A stretch of 64,000 nt of DNA from JBCBDX01 sp039815825. Its GTDB lineage: Bacteria; Pseudomonadota; Alphaproteobacteria; Rhizobiales; Rhizobiaceae. Positions 17,319-26,445 of the stretch are shown in pieces. Below the pieces are notes generated by a model. It had not been told where the DNA came from, ran no database searches, and was given only the letters and a program-made list of their open reading frames with translations. How positions within the stretch are numbered: the first letter of the stretch is position 1; every line of letters starts with the position of its first letter. The DNA lies in the NCBI GenBank assembly GCA_039815825.1, contig JBCBYO010000015.1:1-64000 (forward strand), in the 5' to 3' direction. Position numbers and translations under genes: made by a program.

Positions 17319-17383
17319 ACAGATGCCCTAAAGCGTTCAGGGTCTACTGGAAAGGCCTTGTCATCAATTGCAGCGGAATTCGC

Positions 17384-18355
17384 CTACTCGGCCGGTTGAA
17401 AACCCGTTGTGAGGCCATCAGGTCGCCCGTCCCGCAAGTCCCGAAATTCTTCCGATTTTTCGGCAAGGCGACGCTCAACTTCCGGATCCGGCCGTTGCGT
17501 ACGCGCCACTTTGTTGAAGACTTGAAGCATTGCACAAACCGAAAAGGGCTCGACGAAAACGCCAGCGACCACAACGACACCGATAATTCCGGCCGCCAGG
17601 CGCGCACCGTTGGCGCCTTCGATCGTGAAATCAACAAAGGCGGGTAGTGGCAGCAGGAAATAAATCGCTGCAAAAACTGCAACTTCAAAAACGATCAGGA
17701 ACATGGCGAGCCAAAACGCGTTCTTGAACATCAGGCGCGCGTTCTGTGCATAGATCACCAACGCGTCCGCACCAGCACGCCACACATTGGCTGGGCGTGT
17801 CCGCATAATGTGCGCTAAGATCATCTCGTCGACATAGGTGACAGCAATAGTGATCACCGATTCCACAAGACTGAGGATCGGTCCCAAAAACGGAATAAGA
17901 CTACCGATACGTTTGAAGAAATTTTCAACGACCTTCAATACGCCTTTTATCAACTGATCCAACACAAATAGTGTACTGGCCTCGGCGAAATTGTCTTTCA
18001 CCGTTTTAGCGCCAATAGCGACCTGAGAAATGCTGGCAGGGATGCGGGCGCCGTCCATCATTTCGCCCATGACGGCGATATGTCCGGCTTTGACGAGGTA
18101 GAGCGTGTATTCGCGCAAAATGCGCAGGACAAGAATGGCTAATCCGATGCCAGCCGCGCCACCGAAAAGGCCGGCTTGCGCGGGGCTAAAATCCGAAAAA
18201 GAAGGACCCAGTTCATGGCCAATTACACCGCCGCTTGCGGTCAAAACTGCGAAAATTATCGCAAAAGCGCCGAAAACCAGCACGCGCAGGCAAAGAAATG
18301 GCCAGGTGCGTGCGATGATCGAAAAGCACTGAGCGACTGAAAAATCCCAAAGCAT
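17384..18355 (-). CDS. Polytopic membrane protein of unknown function
   Basis: This 323-residue protein has about five to six membrane helices. Two lie near residues 20-45 and 62-82, a hydrophobic re-entrant-like stretch near 155-180 (SLIPFLGPILSLVESVITIAVTY), and further helices near 215-240 and 255-280. The hydrophilic C-terminal tail reads PEVERRLAEKSEEFRDLRDG. There is no recognised domain. It resembles conserved hypothetical membrane proteins of Rhizobiales, but I cannot assign a role. It lies between the HDAC gene and a secreted protein gene on the same strand. Confidence 0.75.
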   Translation of the reverse strand: MLWDFSVAQCFSIIARTWPFLCLRVLVFGAFAIIFAVLTASGGVIGHELGPSFSDFSPAQAGLFGGAAGIGLAILVLRILREYTLYLVKAGHIAVMGEMMDGARIPASISQVAIGAKTVKDNFAEASTLFVLDQLIKGVLKVVENFFKRIGSLIPFLGPILSLVESVITIAVTYVDEMILAHIMRTRPANVWRAGADALVIYAQNARLMFKNAFWLAMFLIVFEVAVFAAIYFLLPLPAFVDFTIEGANGARLAAGIIGVVVVAGVFVEPFSVCAMLQVFNKVARTQRPDPEVERRLAEKSEEFRDLRDGRPDGLTTGFQPAE

Positions 18356-18392
18356 GACAATTACCTCTCACGCATAAGATCGTCTCTAGACC

Positions 18393-19364
18393 CTAAGGTT
18401 CAATTGCCAGCAGTTTCCCATCTTCGGTTGCGGTTACCAAATAGTTGCCAACGCTGACAACGGCCTTGTCGATCTTGCCGGGAACCGGGACATCCATAAT
18501 GTCGCCGGGTTTGCGGATAAGCCGAAGTGCATCACGGTCCTGGTTGGGGATAGCAATGGCCATCAAAGAACCCGATTGGAACGGTTCCTGCAGATCGAGC
18601 TCCCGTGAACCGATAAGATGGTTGGAGATATCGGTCACCACATCGTTCGTTTCACGCACCTCGCCAGATGGGCGATATTGCAGCAACGCCAACCGGCCGC
18701 CGATATGAGGTGTGCGCACAAACGCGACACTACCTGTGTCAATGAAAGCAATATTGAGCCAGCGGTTGCGTTGGCCGTTCTCGGTTGATGCCGCTATCTG
18801 CGAAAGGGCGCCGTCACGTACGGCATAGATTACCACCGCTGCGCCACCTGTGTTCGATGCGCGGATCGTAATGACTTCGCTATTTCCGTCATTGTCTATA
18901 TCGAACAAGCGTGGCGTGAGATCTTCAAAGACTTGGTCACCCGGAAGTGTCAGGACCAATTCACTCCCATCTTCGAGCACCGCAACCAATGACCCAGCCT
19001 CAATGCAATCGCCCAAAATACAGTGCTGATAACGCTCTGTGGGATCGGCAAACCAAGCTTGGCGGATGATGCCCTCAGAAGCGACAGCGATCTTCCCGTC
19101 CGGTAGTGCGCCCTCTGGCGCGGCCTTTGGCAAACCGCGAATAACATCGGGCGTAAGACAGACGCCGCCCTCGCAATCGCCCGCGGTCAATCGAAACGTA
19201 CCTGCACCAGTTTCGACGTAAACGCCGCGCGGCGTTTCGACCACCGCGTTAACCGGTTTTTCGGTCGGGACAATTGTCACCGAGTGCGCCGCGCCCACAC
19301 TAATTTGCGTAAGGATCAGCGCCGCCAGTGTGCTAGCTAATCTTTTCAAAGCCGGTAATATCAA
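18393..19364 (-). CDS. Exported protein of unknown function, beta-propeller-like repeats possible
   Basis: The preferred start is the TTG at 19364 (323 residues), with GGAGGG eight bases upstream; it overlaps the 3' end of ribB by 32 bases. The signal peptide is LKRLASTLAALILTQISVGAA. The mature part contains beta-rich, repeated-looking segments such as DIDNDGNSEVITIRAS, an FG-GAP or calcium-binding-like pattern. The C-terminal strand reads VSVGNYLVTATEDGKLLAIEP. The whole suggests a propeller fold, but no family is certain. An upstream in-frame extension to 19538 would lie wholly inside ribB and is unlikely. Confidence 0.65.
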   Translation of the reverse strand: MILPALKRLASTLAALILTQISVGAAHSVTIVPTEKPVNAVVETPRGVYVETGAGTFRLTAGDCEGGVCLTPDVIRGLPKAAPEGALPDGKIAVASEGIIRQAWFADPTERYQHCILGDCIEAGSLVAVLEDGSELVLTLPGDQVFEDLTPRLFDIDNDGNSEVITIRASNTGGAAVVIYAVRDGALSQIAASTENGQRNRWLNIAFIDTGSVAFVRTPHIGGRLALLQYRPSGEVRETNDVVTDISNHLIGSRELDLQEPFQSGSLMAIAIPNQDRDALRLIRKPGDIMDVPVPGKIDKAVVSVGNYLVTATEDGKLLAIEP

Positions 19365-20427
19365 TACCGAAACCCTCCAGACCAATGAAACGCCGCTGGC
19401 GTGACGCATAAAGGCGGATGGAGGCGATACCCAAATCACGCAATATTTGTGCACCCAACCCGATTTCCCGCCATTCTGCATCCCGCTCTTTGGCTTGCTC
19501 ATGCGCTTCGCGGTCTGGGCGTCCGTTACCACGCGCAACCCCGACCGAACCTTCTCGAAGGTAAATCAAGACACCGCGACCGTGTGTCTTACACATTTCC
19601 TTCAGTACTGCGGCCGGCTCGTTGCGTGCGCCAAATACGTCATCAATTACATTCTCAAGTGCCAAACGAACCGGAATGTCGTGACCATCGCGGATGTCCC
19701 CTATGACAACCGCAACATGGTGCATAGAATCCCATGGCAGCGAATATGTGTGGGCGATCGCAGTCCCGGCCGGTGTTTCTACTTCCATACGATCGCCGCG
19801 TTCCACCAGCGTCTCTTTGCGCTGGCGATAGGCGATCAGGTCAGCAACCGAAACTTCTTTAAAGCCATGTTCTTTGGCAAACGCGGAAACCTGAGGGCCG
19901 CGCATAACCGAACCGTCATCATTGACCAGTTCGCCAATTACGCCGACCGGTGCCAGCCCTGCCAATTTGCAAAGATCGACAGCCGCTTCGGTGTGGCCTG
20001 AGCGCATCAAAACCCCACCTTCACGGGCAATGAGCGGGAACACATGGCCGGGGCGCACAAAGTCTGCTGCACCAGAATTCGGGTTTGCTAGATTGCGAAC
20101 GGTCGCCGTGCGATCTTCCGCCGAAATACCTGTTGTTGTACCATGGCGGTAGTCGACGGTAACGGTAAAAGCGGTGCCTTTGGCATCTTCATTGTCCGCA
20201 ACCATGGGATTGAGGTTCAGTCGTTTCGCTTCCGCTGCTGTCATCGGCGCGCACACGATACCGGATGTATGGCGCACGATCAGCGCCATTTTGTCTGGCG
20301 TGCAGTGGCTGGCAGCGACAATCATGTCGCCCTCATTTTCCCGGTCGTCATCATCCATGACGATGACAATTTCGCCTTCCTCAAACGCCTTGAGCGCTTC
20401 GACGACTTTTAACTGATCGTATGGCAT
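19333..20427 (-). CDS. ribB: 3,4-dihydroxy-2-butanone 4-phosphate synthase with degenerate GTP-cyclohydrolase-II domain
   Basis: Residues 1 to about 205 form RibB, which converts ribulose 5-phosphate to the four-carbon precursor of riboflavin. DDDDRENEGD (25-34), the substrate loop MTAAEAKRLNL, and RPGHVFPLIAREGGVLMRSGHTEAAVDL are all present. Residues from about 208 to 364 resemble RibA. However, the cysteines that hold the catalytic zinc in GTP cyclohydrolase II are missing; the region reads IPVRLALENVIDDVFG. The second domain is therefore probably not catalytic, as reported for other alphaproteobacterial RibBA-like proteins. Another ribA should exist elsewhere in the genome. Confidence 0.93.
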   Translation of the reverse strand: MPYDQLKVVEALKAFEEGEIVIVMDDDDRENEGDMIVAASHCTPDKMALIVRHTSGIVCAPMTAAEAKRLNLNPMVADNEDAKGTAFTVTVDYRHGTTTGISAEDRTATVRNLANPNSGAADFVRPGHVFPLIAREGGVLMRSGHTEAAVDLCKLAGLAPVGVIGELVNDDGSVMRGPQVSAFAKEHGFKEVSVADLIAYRQRKETLVERGDRMEVETPAGTAIAHTYSLPWDSMHHVAVVIGDIRDGHDIPVRLALENVIDDVFGARNEPAAVLKEMCKTHGRGVLIYLREGSVGVARGNGRPDREAHEQAKERDAEWREIGLGAQILRDLGIASIRLYASRQRRFIGLEGFGIDITGFEKIS

Positions 20428-20430
20428 CCA

Positions 20431-21042
20431 CTATCTTTCTGTCAGCGCAAGCCGCGCGCCAAGCAGCACAAATGCGCTGGCAAATGTTCGTCTCATCCAA
20501 GTCATAATTTTAGGGCGGGAAACGACATAGTCGCGCGCCGCAGATGCCAATGCACCATAAATGATGAAGACAGCAAAGGTCATTGCCATGAATATGCCGC
20601 CCAATAAAGACATGTGCAGCGTTGGTGATGACACGCCAACGGGTACAAATTGCGGAAGGAATGACAAGAAAAAGACCGACAGCTTCGGATTCAACACATT
20701 AATGGTGATTCCATCTCGGATCAGTTTGGCATTCGACGCTTTGTGACGTCTGGGTGAGACGTCCAGAGCACCACCTTCGCGCAACATGCCGTATGCCATG
20801 TAAAGGAGGTAAGCCACACCCAGATATTTGACGATTTGAAACGCTAGAGCGCTCGTGTGCAAGATAGCGGCGATACCAATTATACTGGCGACTATGTGTG
20901 GCACGATGCTCAACGTGCACCCAAAAGCAGCAACGATTGACGGCAAAAACCCACGACCAAGCCCGATCGCCATGGTGTAGGTTGCACCGGTACCAGGTAT
21001 CACAACCACGATGAACGAAGTGACCAAAAACTCCCAGGTCAT
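20431..21042 (-). CDS. LysE family translocator
   Basis: A 203-residue inner-membrane protein with six hydrophobic helices and the family's early GTGATYTMAIGLGRG and later NVLNPKLSVFFLSFLPQF segments. LysE/RhtB proteins export amino acids or related metabolites, and the substrate is not predictable. The ATG overlaps the aroC stop (ATGA), so it is translated with aroC. A second LysE-type gene, paired with an Lrp regulator, occurs at 42020-42613. Confidence 0.92.
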   Translation of the reverse strand: MTWEFLVTSFIVVVIPGTGATYTMAIGLGRGFLPSIVAAFGCTLSIVPHIVASIIGIAAILHTSALAFQIVKYLGVAYLLYMAYGMLREGGALDVSPRRHKASNAKLIRDGITINVLNPKLSVFFLSFLPQFVPVGVSSPTLHMSLLGGIFMAMTFAVFIIYGALASAARDYVVSRPKIMTWMRRTFASAFVLLGARLALTER

Positions 21043-22142
21043 AATGTTCCGTTGCCCCCTACTTGCCCTCGGTGCCGCAAAAAGTGATCAGCGACCGTAC
21101 ATGCCACCATTGCTTCCGCAATCGGTACAGCACGAATGCCAACGCAGGGATCATGACGGCCTTTGGTGACAATATCAACTTCTTGGCCGCTGCTGGTAAC
21201 TGATCGCGTTGCCGTTAGCATTGACGACGTTGGTTTAATGGCAATGCGTGCAACGAGAGGCTCGCCGGTTGTGATTCCGCCTAAAACCCCACCAGCCTTG
21301 TTGCTCAAAAATATCGGCTTGCCGTCTTCGCCCATGCGCATCTCGTCGGCGTTTTCCGGCCCGGTGATGCGTGCAGCCTCAAATCCATTGCCAATTTCGA
21401 CACCCTTGACCGCGTTAATACTCATCAGGTTGGACGCGATATCCTGATCCATCTTCGCATAAATCGGTGCGCCAAGGCCCGCTGGAACGCCTTCTGCTAT
21501 AACTTCGATCAGCGCACCCACCGATGATCCATCCTTGCGGATGCCATCCAGATAATCTGCGAATCGATCAACAGACCGTGCGTCAGGAGAGAAGAACGGG
21601 TTTTGATCAACTTGGTCCCAGTCCCAGTTGCTGCGGTCGATATCCTCTGTGCCCATGCCGACCAATGCAGCTCGGACCTGCATGCCCGGGACGATTTTTC
21701 GCGCCAAGGCGCCGGCAGCCACGCGCGCTGCAGTTTCGCGCGCCGAAGATCGACCGCCGCCGCGGTAATCTCGAATGCCGTACTTCAAATCATAGGTGTA
21801 GTCTGCGTGCCCCGGGCGGTATCGGTTGGCGATATCACCATAGTCTTTGGACCGCTGGTCAGTATTGCGGATCATCATTGAGATCGGTGTGCCGGTTGTT
21901 GTGAGCGTCACACCATCGTCATCCGGCAGTACGCCGGATAACACTTCCACTTCATCAGCTTCACGGCGTTGCGTTGTAAACTTGGACTGACCTGGTTTCC
22001 GACGATCGAGATCACGCTGAATGTCAGCTTGCTTGAATTGGATCCCCGGTGGGCAGCCATCGATCACACAGCCAAGCGCAGGGCCATGACTTTCACCCCA
22101 AGTGGTAACGCGGAACAAATGACCAAATGTGTTGTGCGACAT
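21039..22142 (-). CDS. aroC: Chorismate synthase
   Basis: The 367-residue enzyme catalyses the last shikimate step, EPSP to chorismate, using reduced FMN. It shows the signature segments GESHGPALGCVIDGCPPG near residue 16, RPGHADYTY(D)LKYG near 109 and DYRGGGRSSARETAARVAAGA near 124. HDPCVGIRAVPIAEAM lies near the C terminus. Length and conserved blocks are complete. It lies upstream of and overlaps the LysE-type exporter gene. Confidence 0.98.
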   Translation of the reverse strand: MSHNTFGHLFRVTTWGESHGPALGCVIDGCPPGIQFKQADIQRDLDRRKPGQSKFTTQRREADEVEVLSGVLPDDDGVTLTTTGTPISMMIRNTDQRSKDYGDIANRYRPGHADYTYDLKYGIRDYRGGGRSSARETAARVAAGALARKIVPGMQVRAALVGMGTEDIDRSNWDWDQVDQNPFFSPDARSVDRFADYLDGIRKDGSSVGALIEVIAEGVPAGLGAPIYAKMDQDIASNLMSINAVKGVEIGNGFEAARITGPENADEMRMGEDGKPIFLSNKAGGVLGGITTGEPLVARIAIKPTSSMLTATRSVTSSGQEVDIVTKGRHDPCVGIRAVPIAEAMVACTVADHFLRHRGQVGGNGTL

Positions 22143-22283
22143 ATATGAGACTCTTAATTTCGGTCCCGTCTAATGCAGCACGTTAGAAATGCAAAGCAAC
22201 CTATTTGCCCCACCTTATTGTTTGTTGAGGCTGATCTAGCTCGGCGCCCGAGAGCGAGGCGTGTTTGATGAGGCAAAAAGCGA

Positions 22284-22898
22284 TTAGAACCCACCCTGAC
22301 TATGATCGAGTATCCAGCCACCGCGCCCATTACGCCAAGCATAAATGTCATCTTGGGGAATTTTCGTGTCTGCCGCGATTTTAGTGTCCAATCCCTCAAG
22401 AATACGTCGTGTGCCGCGGATCATGCCACCGTGGGTCACGATCACACTGGGGCCTGGTAGAATGTCCAATGCGTAGCGCACCCGAGCGCAGGCCTGGTCA
22501 TAACTTTCGCCATTGGGTGGAACAAATTCCCACTTGTTGGCGTTGCGCTGCGCAATCTGGTCGGCTTCTTCCACTTCCAATTCAGCGAGCGACCGCTTTT
22601 CCCACGCGCCGAAGGTGACCTCGATCCATGCGTCTTCAATTTCATAATCATCCGGATCAAGCCCCATGGCATCGCGCATGATCTCCATGGTGCGGCGTGC
22701 CCGAACAAGCGGACTGGAAATGAAAGTCCAACCTGACCAATCGCGATTTTGATCATGCATGATTTGAGCATAAGCGGCGGCTTGCTCCTGACCCAGAGCG
22801 TTAAGCGGAATATCCGTTCGACCTTGAAAGCGCTGCTCGCGGTTCCAGTCAGTCTCACCGTGGCGAGCCATGAAGAAAGGGTGCGCCGGGCTCGTCAT
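22284..22898 (-). CDS. Histidine phosphatase family protein
   Basis: A 204-residue protein with the branch 1 histidine-phosphatase motif ARHGETDWN near residue 12, which holds the phosphorylated His. A second site reads SSPLVRARRTMEIM, followed by VTFGAWEKRSLAEL and VTHGGMIRGTRRIL. It is close to phosphoglycerate-mutase-like phosphatases such as alpha-ribazole phosphatase or broad phosphatases; the substrate is unassigned. It lies between fabI and aroC in a same-strand block. Confidence 0.92.
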   Translation of the reverse strand: MTSPAHPFFMARHGETDWNREQRFQGRTDIPLNALGQEQAAAYAQIMHDQNRDWSGWTFISSPLVRARRTMEIMRDAMGLDPDDYEIEDAWIEVTFGAWEKRSLAELEVEEADQIAQRNANKWEFVPPNGESYDQACARVRYALDILPGPSVIVTHGGMIRGTRRILEGLDTKIAADTKIPQDDIYAWRNGRGGWILDHSQGGF

Positions 22899-22928
22899 TA
22901 TTGGTTTCTCCAGCGCGTCGCTTTTCGT

Positions 22929-23735
22929 CTAATCTTTTGAAATGTCGGGTGCGTCGACCGCTTTCATGCCAACAACATGATAACCGGCATCAACATGGTG
23001 AGTCTCACCCGTTACCGCGCGCGATAAGTCAGAGAGTAGATAAAGGGCAGAATCGCCAACCTCATCCACAGACACAGTTTTGCGCAGCGGTGAATTATAT
23101 TCGTTCCACTTCAAGATGTAGCGAAAGTCACCGATGCCGGAAGCCGCGAGCGTTTTGATCGGACCTGCGGAAAGTGCGTTGACGCGAATGCCTTTATTCC
23201 CCAGGTCCACGGCCAAGTAGCGAACGCTTGCTTCCAGGGCTGCTTTGGCGACGCCCATGACATTATAGTGCGGCATGACACGTTCGGCGCCGTAATAGGT
23301 GAGGGTCAGAACAGAGCCGCCATTGGTCATCAGCGGCTCAGCGCGACGCGTAACATCGGTCAGCGAATAAACCGAGATGTCCATTGTACGCATGAAGTTT
23401 TCATGGGTTGTATCGACATAGCGCCCGGTCAGTTCATTTTTGTCGGAAAACGCGACAGCATGGACGATGAAATCGAGACGGCCCCAAACCCTTTCAAGGT
23501 GGTTGAAAACGGCATCCATGCTTTGCGGATCGGTCACATCGAGATGGCCAACGACCATTGCGCCAAGCTCTTCCGCAAGTGGTTCAACGCGCTTTTTCAG
23601 CGCTTCGCCCTGGTAGGTGATCGCCAGTTCGGCACCATGTTCCGCGCACGATTTGGCGATGCCCCACGCCATCGACTTTGCGTTCGCCAAGCCGATTATG
23701 AGCCCTCTTTTGCCATGCATGATGCCTGACGCCAT
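22929..23735 (-). CDS. fabI: Enoyl-[acyl-carrier-protein] reductase (NADH)
   Basis: The ATG at 23735 gives 268 residues and matches the usual FabI N terminus; a longer in-frame form adds 25 unlike residues. FabI reduces trans-2-enoyl-ACP in the last step of each fatty-acid elongation cycle. The Rossmann segment IIGLANAKSMAWGIAK and the catalytic Tyr157 and Lys164 (Y-x6-K in YNVMGVAK) are present. It is the first gene of a leftward run that includes the histidine phosphatase. Confidence 0.96.
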   Translation of the reverse strand: MASGIMHGKRGLIIGLANAKSMAWGIAKSCAEHGAELAITYQGEALKKRVEPLAEELGAMVVGHLDVTDPQSMDAVFNHLERVWGRLDFIVHAVAFSDKNELTGRYVDTTHENFMRTMDISVYSLTDVTRRAEPLMTNGGSVLTLTYYGAERVMPHYNVMGVAKAALEASVRYLAVDLGNKGIRVNALSAGPIKTLAASGIGDFRYILKWNEYNSPLRKTVSVDEVGDSALYLLSDLSRAVTGETHHVDAGYHVVGMKAVDAPDISKD

Positions 23736-23844
23736 GTCGCGTACCCCCGTCCTGTTCTGCTTTCGGATAAACGAGTGTTTGCCTATTGCACAGCACAATT
23801 CACCATTCAAGCAAAGCCGACCGGCAAATTGAAATGAAGGAAAC

Positions 23845-24801
23845 TCAAAGATCGAGCGCGGCTGTCAGCTCCTGTTTTTGGCGCTCGCTCATACCAGAAA
23901 AGGAAACAACAAGCTCAACCCGTAGGTCACCTCTTTTGCCACCGCCCACAGGTAGGCCACGGCCCTTCATTCTAAAACTGCGACCGTCTGCCAGCCACGG
24001 TTTTACTTTGAGGGCTACCTTCCCGGCGGGCGTCGCCACGGGTAGTTTTCCACCCTTGGCCACAGTTTCAAGCGGCACCTCCGCTTGCATCACCAAGACA
24101 CCATTTTCTAACCGGTAGGTTTCGGATGCTTTGATGACGACGCATGCGAGCACATCACCTTGGTGTCCCGCTTGCCCGGTCTCGCCTTGTCCTGCCAGGC
24201 GAATTGTCTGTCCATCGACAACGCCATCTGGAATTTTAACCGCGATGGTCCGTCCATTGGGCAACGCCAGCTTGACCTTGTCGGTGCTCAGTATTTGTTC
24301 GATGGTGATGGGCAAATTAACCCTGACATCGCGGCCTTTTGCAGGTTTTGCCTGTTGCGCATTGTGCGCGCCCTGCCCACTGGCTCCGCCGCGTAAGGGG
24401 TCGCCCGCGCCCGCAAATCCTGCACCGCCCCGGCCACCGCCAAACATTGTCCGTAAAACATCCTCAGCGCCAAAGCCTTTTCCCGCCCCAGCGCCAGAAC
24501 GTTGGTAACGGCGAAAGATGTCATCGAATCCTGCCTCGCTATTGGCAAACGGGTTGCCACCTGGATAGGTCGCCCGTTCGTTGCCATCAGCATCAATTTC
24601 GCCACCATCAAAGCGTCGACGTTTTTCTTCATCGCCCAGAATTTCATAGGCGCGCGACACGGCCGCAAACCGCTCTTTGGCTTTCGCATTTGAGGGATTC
24701 GCGTCCGGATGATACTTCTTCGCTAGCTTGCGAAAAGCAGCCTTTATCTCGTTGGTGTCGGCAGATTTTTCGACGCCGAGTGTGGAGTATGGATCGCGCA
24801 T
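23845..24801 (-). CDS. J-domain co-chaperone (DnaJ class II, CbpA-like)
   Basis: The 318-residue protein has an N-terminal J-domain (MRDPYSTLGVEKSADTNEIK), with the HPD motif near residue 31 that stimulates DnaK. A Gly/Phe-rich linker follows, then a DnaJ C-terminal substrate-binding domain from about residue 150. The cysteine zinc fingers of true DnaJ are absent, so it is a CbpA-type class II member. The linker GRGGAGFAGAGDPLRGG is typical. It is transcribed away from pdxH, next to a lipoprotein gene. Confidence 0.93.
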   Translation of the reverse strand: MRDPYSTLGVEKSADTNEIKAAFRKLAKKYHPDANPSNAKAKERFAAVSRAYEILGDEEKRRRFDGGEIDADGNERATYPGGNPFANSEAGFDDIFRRYQRSGAGAGKGFGAEDVLRTMFGGGRGGAGFAGAGDPLRGGASGQGAHNAQQAKPAKGRDVRVNLPITIEQILSTDKVKLALPNGRTIAVKIPDGVVDGQTIRLAGQGETGQAGHQGDVLACVVIKASETYRLENGVLVMQAEVPLETVAKGGKLPVATPAGKVALKVKPWLADGRSFRMKGRGLPVGGGKRGDLRVELVVSFSGMSERQKQELTAALDL

Positions 24802-24861
24802 CTTCGCTCCAAATGATCGTTATCTCCGGATATGGAGACAATCCGATCTAATTTCCAGCGT

Positions 24862-25371
24862 TTAACCTTGTTGAACGGGGTCGTTCAGATTGGTCAGTGA
24901 TCGGGTCCACCAGCCATTGCCCGGATCCAGGCAAACTTCGCCCTGATATAGCGAAACCCCGTCATAGGAACGGCGGGTCGCCTCAAATGAACGGCATTTC
25001 TGACCCGCGATTTCGCGCTCGAAAACGTTGGTAATGCGACCGCTGGTACCGGTTGCGGCGTTAGCCCAGCTGGCACCTTCGGTGGGAATTAAATTGAGAT
25101 CCAAGGTAGTGACCGCCAGGCGCAAAGTGTCTTCGTCGAGCAGGCGGTCGGTCTCGCCAAGCGTTTCACCTTCGCGCGGTTGAAAGGGATCAACCGAAAT
25201 AGTTGGCGTCGGTTCAGCCATCGAAAGCGCGCTTGTGGTAAGGCCAGCATCATCGATTGCATTGCTGCCAACGGCACATCCGCTTACGGAAATCGAGATA
25301 GCCAAAACCGCGGCGCAAAATGGCACACGCCGAAAAGCTTCCAACCGATACTGATCGCTGTTAATCAACAC
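24862..25371 (-). CDS. Lipoprotein, probable RT0821/Lpp0805-like surface protein
   Basis: The lipobox SISVSGC (Cys near residue 31 from a GTG at 25371) identifies an exported lipoprotein of about 169 residues. Longer frames would run into pdxH on the other strand, so the start must be near 25371, or a TTG at 25344. The C-terminal region with GQKCRSFEATRRSYDGVSLY and WWTRSL looks like the 17-kDa-antigen-type RT0821/Lpp0805 proteins found beside pdxH in related genomes. That assignment is from memory of gene order and is moderately sure. The function is unknown. Confidence 0.7.
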   Translation of the reverse strand: MLINSDQYRLEAFRRVPFCAAVLAISISVSGCAVGSNAIDDAGLTTSALSMAEPTPTISVDPFQPREGETLGETDRLLDEDTLRLAVTTLDLNLIPTEGASWANAATGTSGRITNVFEREIAGQKCRSFEATRRSYDGVSLYQGEVCLDPGNGWWTRSLTNLNDPVQQG

Positions 25372-25399
25372 GAAATCATACCCAAACCCAGGCGATAAC

Positions 25400-26020
25400 A
25401 TGTCACAGACAGCGTTAAAGGATCGTGAATTTACCTCGGAAACAGAACCTTTTGGCTTGTTTGAGCGCTGGATGGCTGACGCCACAAGCCACGAGTTGAA
25501 TGATCCCAATGCACTATCACTGGCAACGGTAGACGCCGATGGGATGCCAAACGTGCGCATGGTCCTTCTCAAAGGTTTTGATGAACGCGGATTTGTTTTT
25601 TATACGAACTTTGAAAGCGCCAAGGGTACGGAGCTTTTGGGCAATCTTAAGGCGGCGATGTGCTTTCACTGGAAGTCTTTACAACGCCAAGTGCGGGCAC
25701 GCGGGCACGTTTCCATAGTCGATGATGAGGAGGCCGACGCCTATTATCAGTCACGCGCGCGCGGAAGTCGTATCGGTGCTTGGGCGTCCAAACAGTCGCG
25801 TCCACTCGCATCCAAATTTGAACTTGAAAAAGAAGTGGCCAAGTTCACTGCGCGCCATGCCGTAGGCCATATTCCAAGGCCGCCGCACTGGTCCGGTTTT
25901 CGGCTCGAGCCGACCTACTGGGAATTCTGGCAGGACGGTACCTTCCGACTTCATGATCGTATCGTTTTTAAGCGCGAAAGCGGCGAAGCGGAGTGGCACA
26001 AGGAAAGGCTTTTTCCGTGA
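25400..26020 (+). CDS. pdxH: Pyridoxamine 5'-phosphate oxidase
   Basis: The 206-residue FMN enzyme oxidises pyridoxine or pyridoxamine 5'-phosphate to pyridoxal phosphate. Conserved elements include ALSLATVDADGMPNVRMVLLKG near residue 36, GFVFYTNFESAKG, and RVQARGH-like KSLQRQVRARGHV. The C-terminal block reads PPHWSGFRLEPTYWEFWQDG...RLHDR. The start lies 28 bases from the divergent lipoprotein gene. The stop overlaps the GTG of the DUF1801 gene. Confidence 0.97.
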   Translation: MSQTALKDREFTSETEPFGLFERWMADATSHELNDPNALSLATVDADGMPNVRMVLLKGFDERGFVFYTNFESAKGTELLGNLKAAMCFHWKSLQRQVRARGHVSIVDDEEADAYYQSRARGSRIGAWASKQSRPLASKFELEKEVAKFTARHAVGHIPRPPHWSGFRLEPTYWEFWQDGTFRLHDRIVFKRESGEAEWHKERLFP

Positions 26021-26445
26021 GCGACATGAAAACAGTGATGACCGACGCTTCGGTTCAATCATTTGTCGATACCGTTGAGCACGCAGGGCGCCGAGAAGAT
26101 GCGCAAAAGCTTCTGGAAATATATCGGGACGTCACGGGTGCAGAGCCGAAAATGTGGGGATCAAGCATAGTTGGCTATGGGTCATATAAGTACGCCCGCG
26201 CCGACGGCTCGCAGCACGTGTACGCACTTGCTGGTTTTTCACCGCGAAAAGCAAACATGTCCATCTATCTGATGTCTGGCTGTGAAAACCACAGCGAGAA
26301 ACTGGAAGGATTGGGGCCTCATAAGCACTCGGTCTCCTGCCTTTATGTGGGTCGTTTGGCAAAAGTGGATTTTACTGTCCTTAGAGAGCTGATTGCCGAC
26401 GATATTGAGATCATGAAAGACAGATATCGTAGCGCCAGCCTTTAA
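26017..26445 (+). CDS. DUF1801 domain protein
   Basis: I prefer the GTG at 26017, which overlaps the pdxH stop (GTGA) and has AAGGAAAGG about nine bases upstream; the next ATG is at 26026. The roughly 142-residue product shows the DUF1801 pattern WGSSIVGYGSYKYARADG and FSPRKANMSIYLM. The family is structurally related to small iron-chaperone-like YdhG proteins, but its role is not established. The gene converges on, and overlaps by four bases, the ABC permease gene. Confidence 0.85.
   Translation: MSDMKTVMTDASVQSFVDTVEHAGRREDAQKLLEIYRDVTGAEPKMWGSSIVGYGSYKYARADGSQHVYALAGFSPRKANMSIYLMSGCENHSEKLEGLGPHKHSVSCLYVGRLAKVDFTVLRELIADDIEIMKDRYRSASL

Noticed and set aside
19365..19538. Longer N terminus for the exported protein at 18393-19364
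   Set aside because: The extra 58 codons lie inside ribB in another frame and would put a non-signal sequence before a clear signal peptide; the TTG at 19364 has a ribosome-binding site.
25372..25572. Long start of the lipoprotein gene overlapping pdxH
   Set aside because: It would run about 170 bases into pdxH on the opposite strand and place the lipobox too far from the N terminus for a signal peptide.
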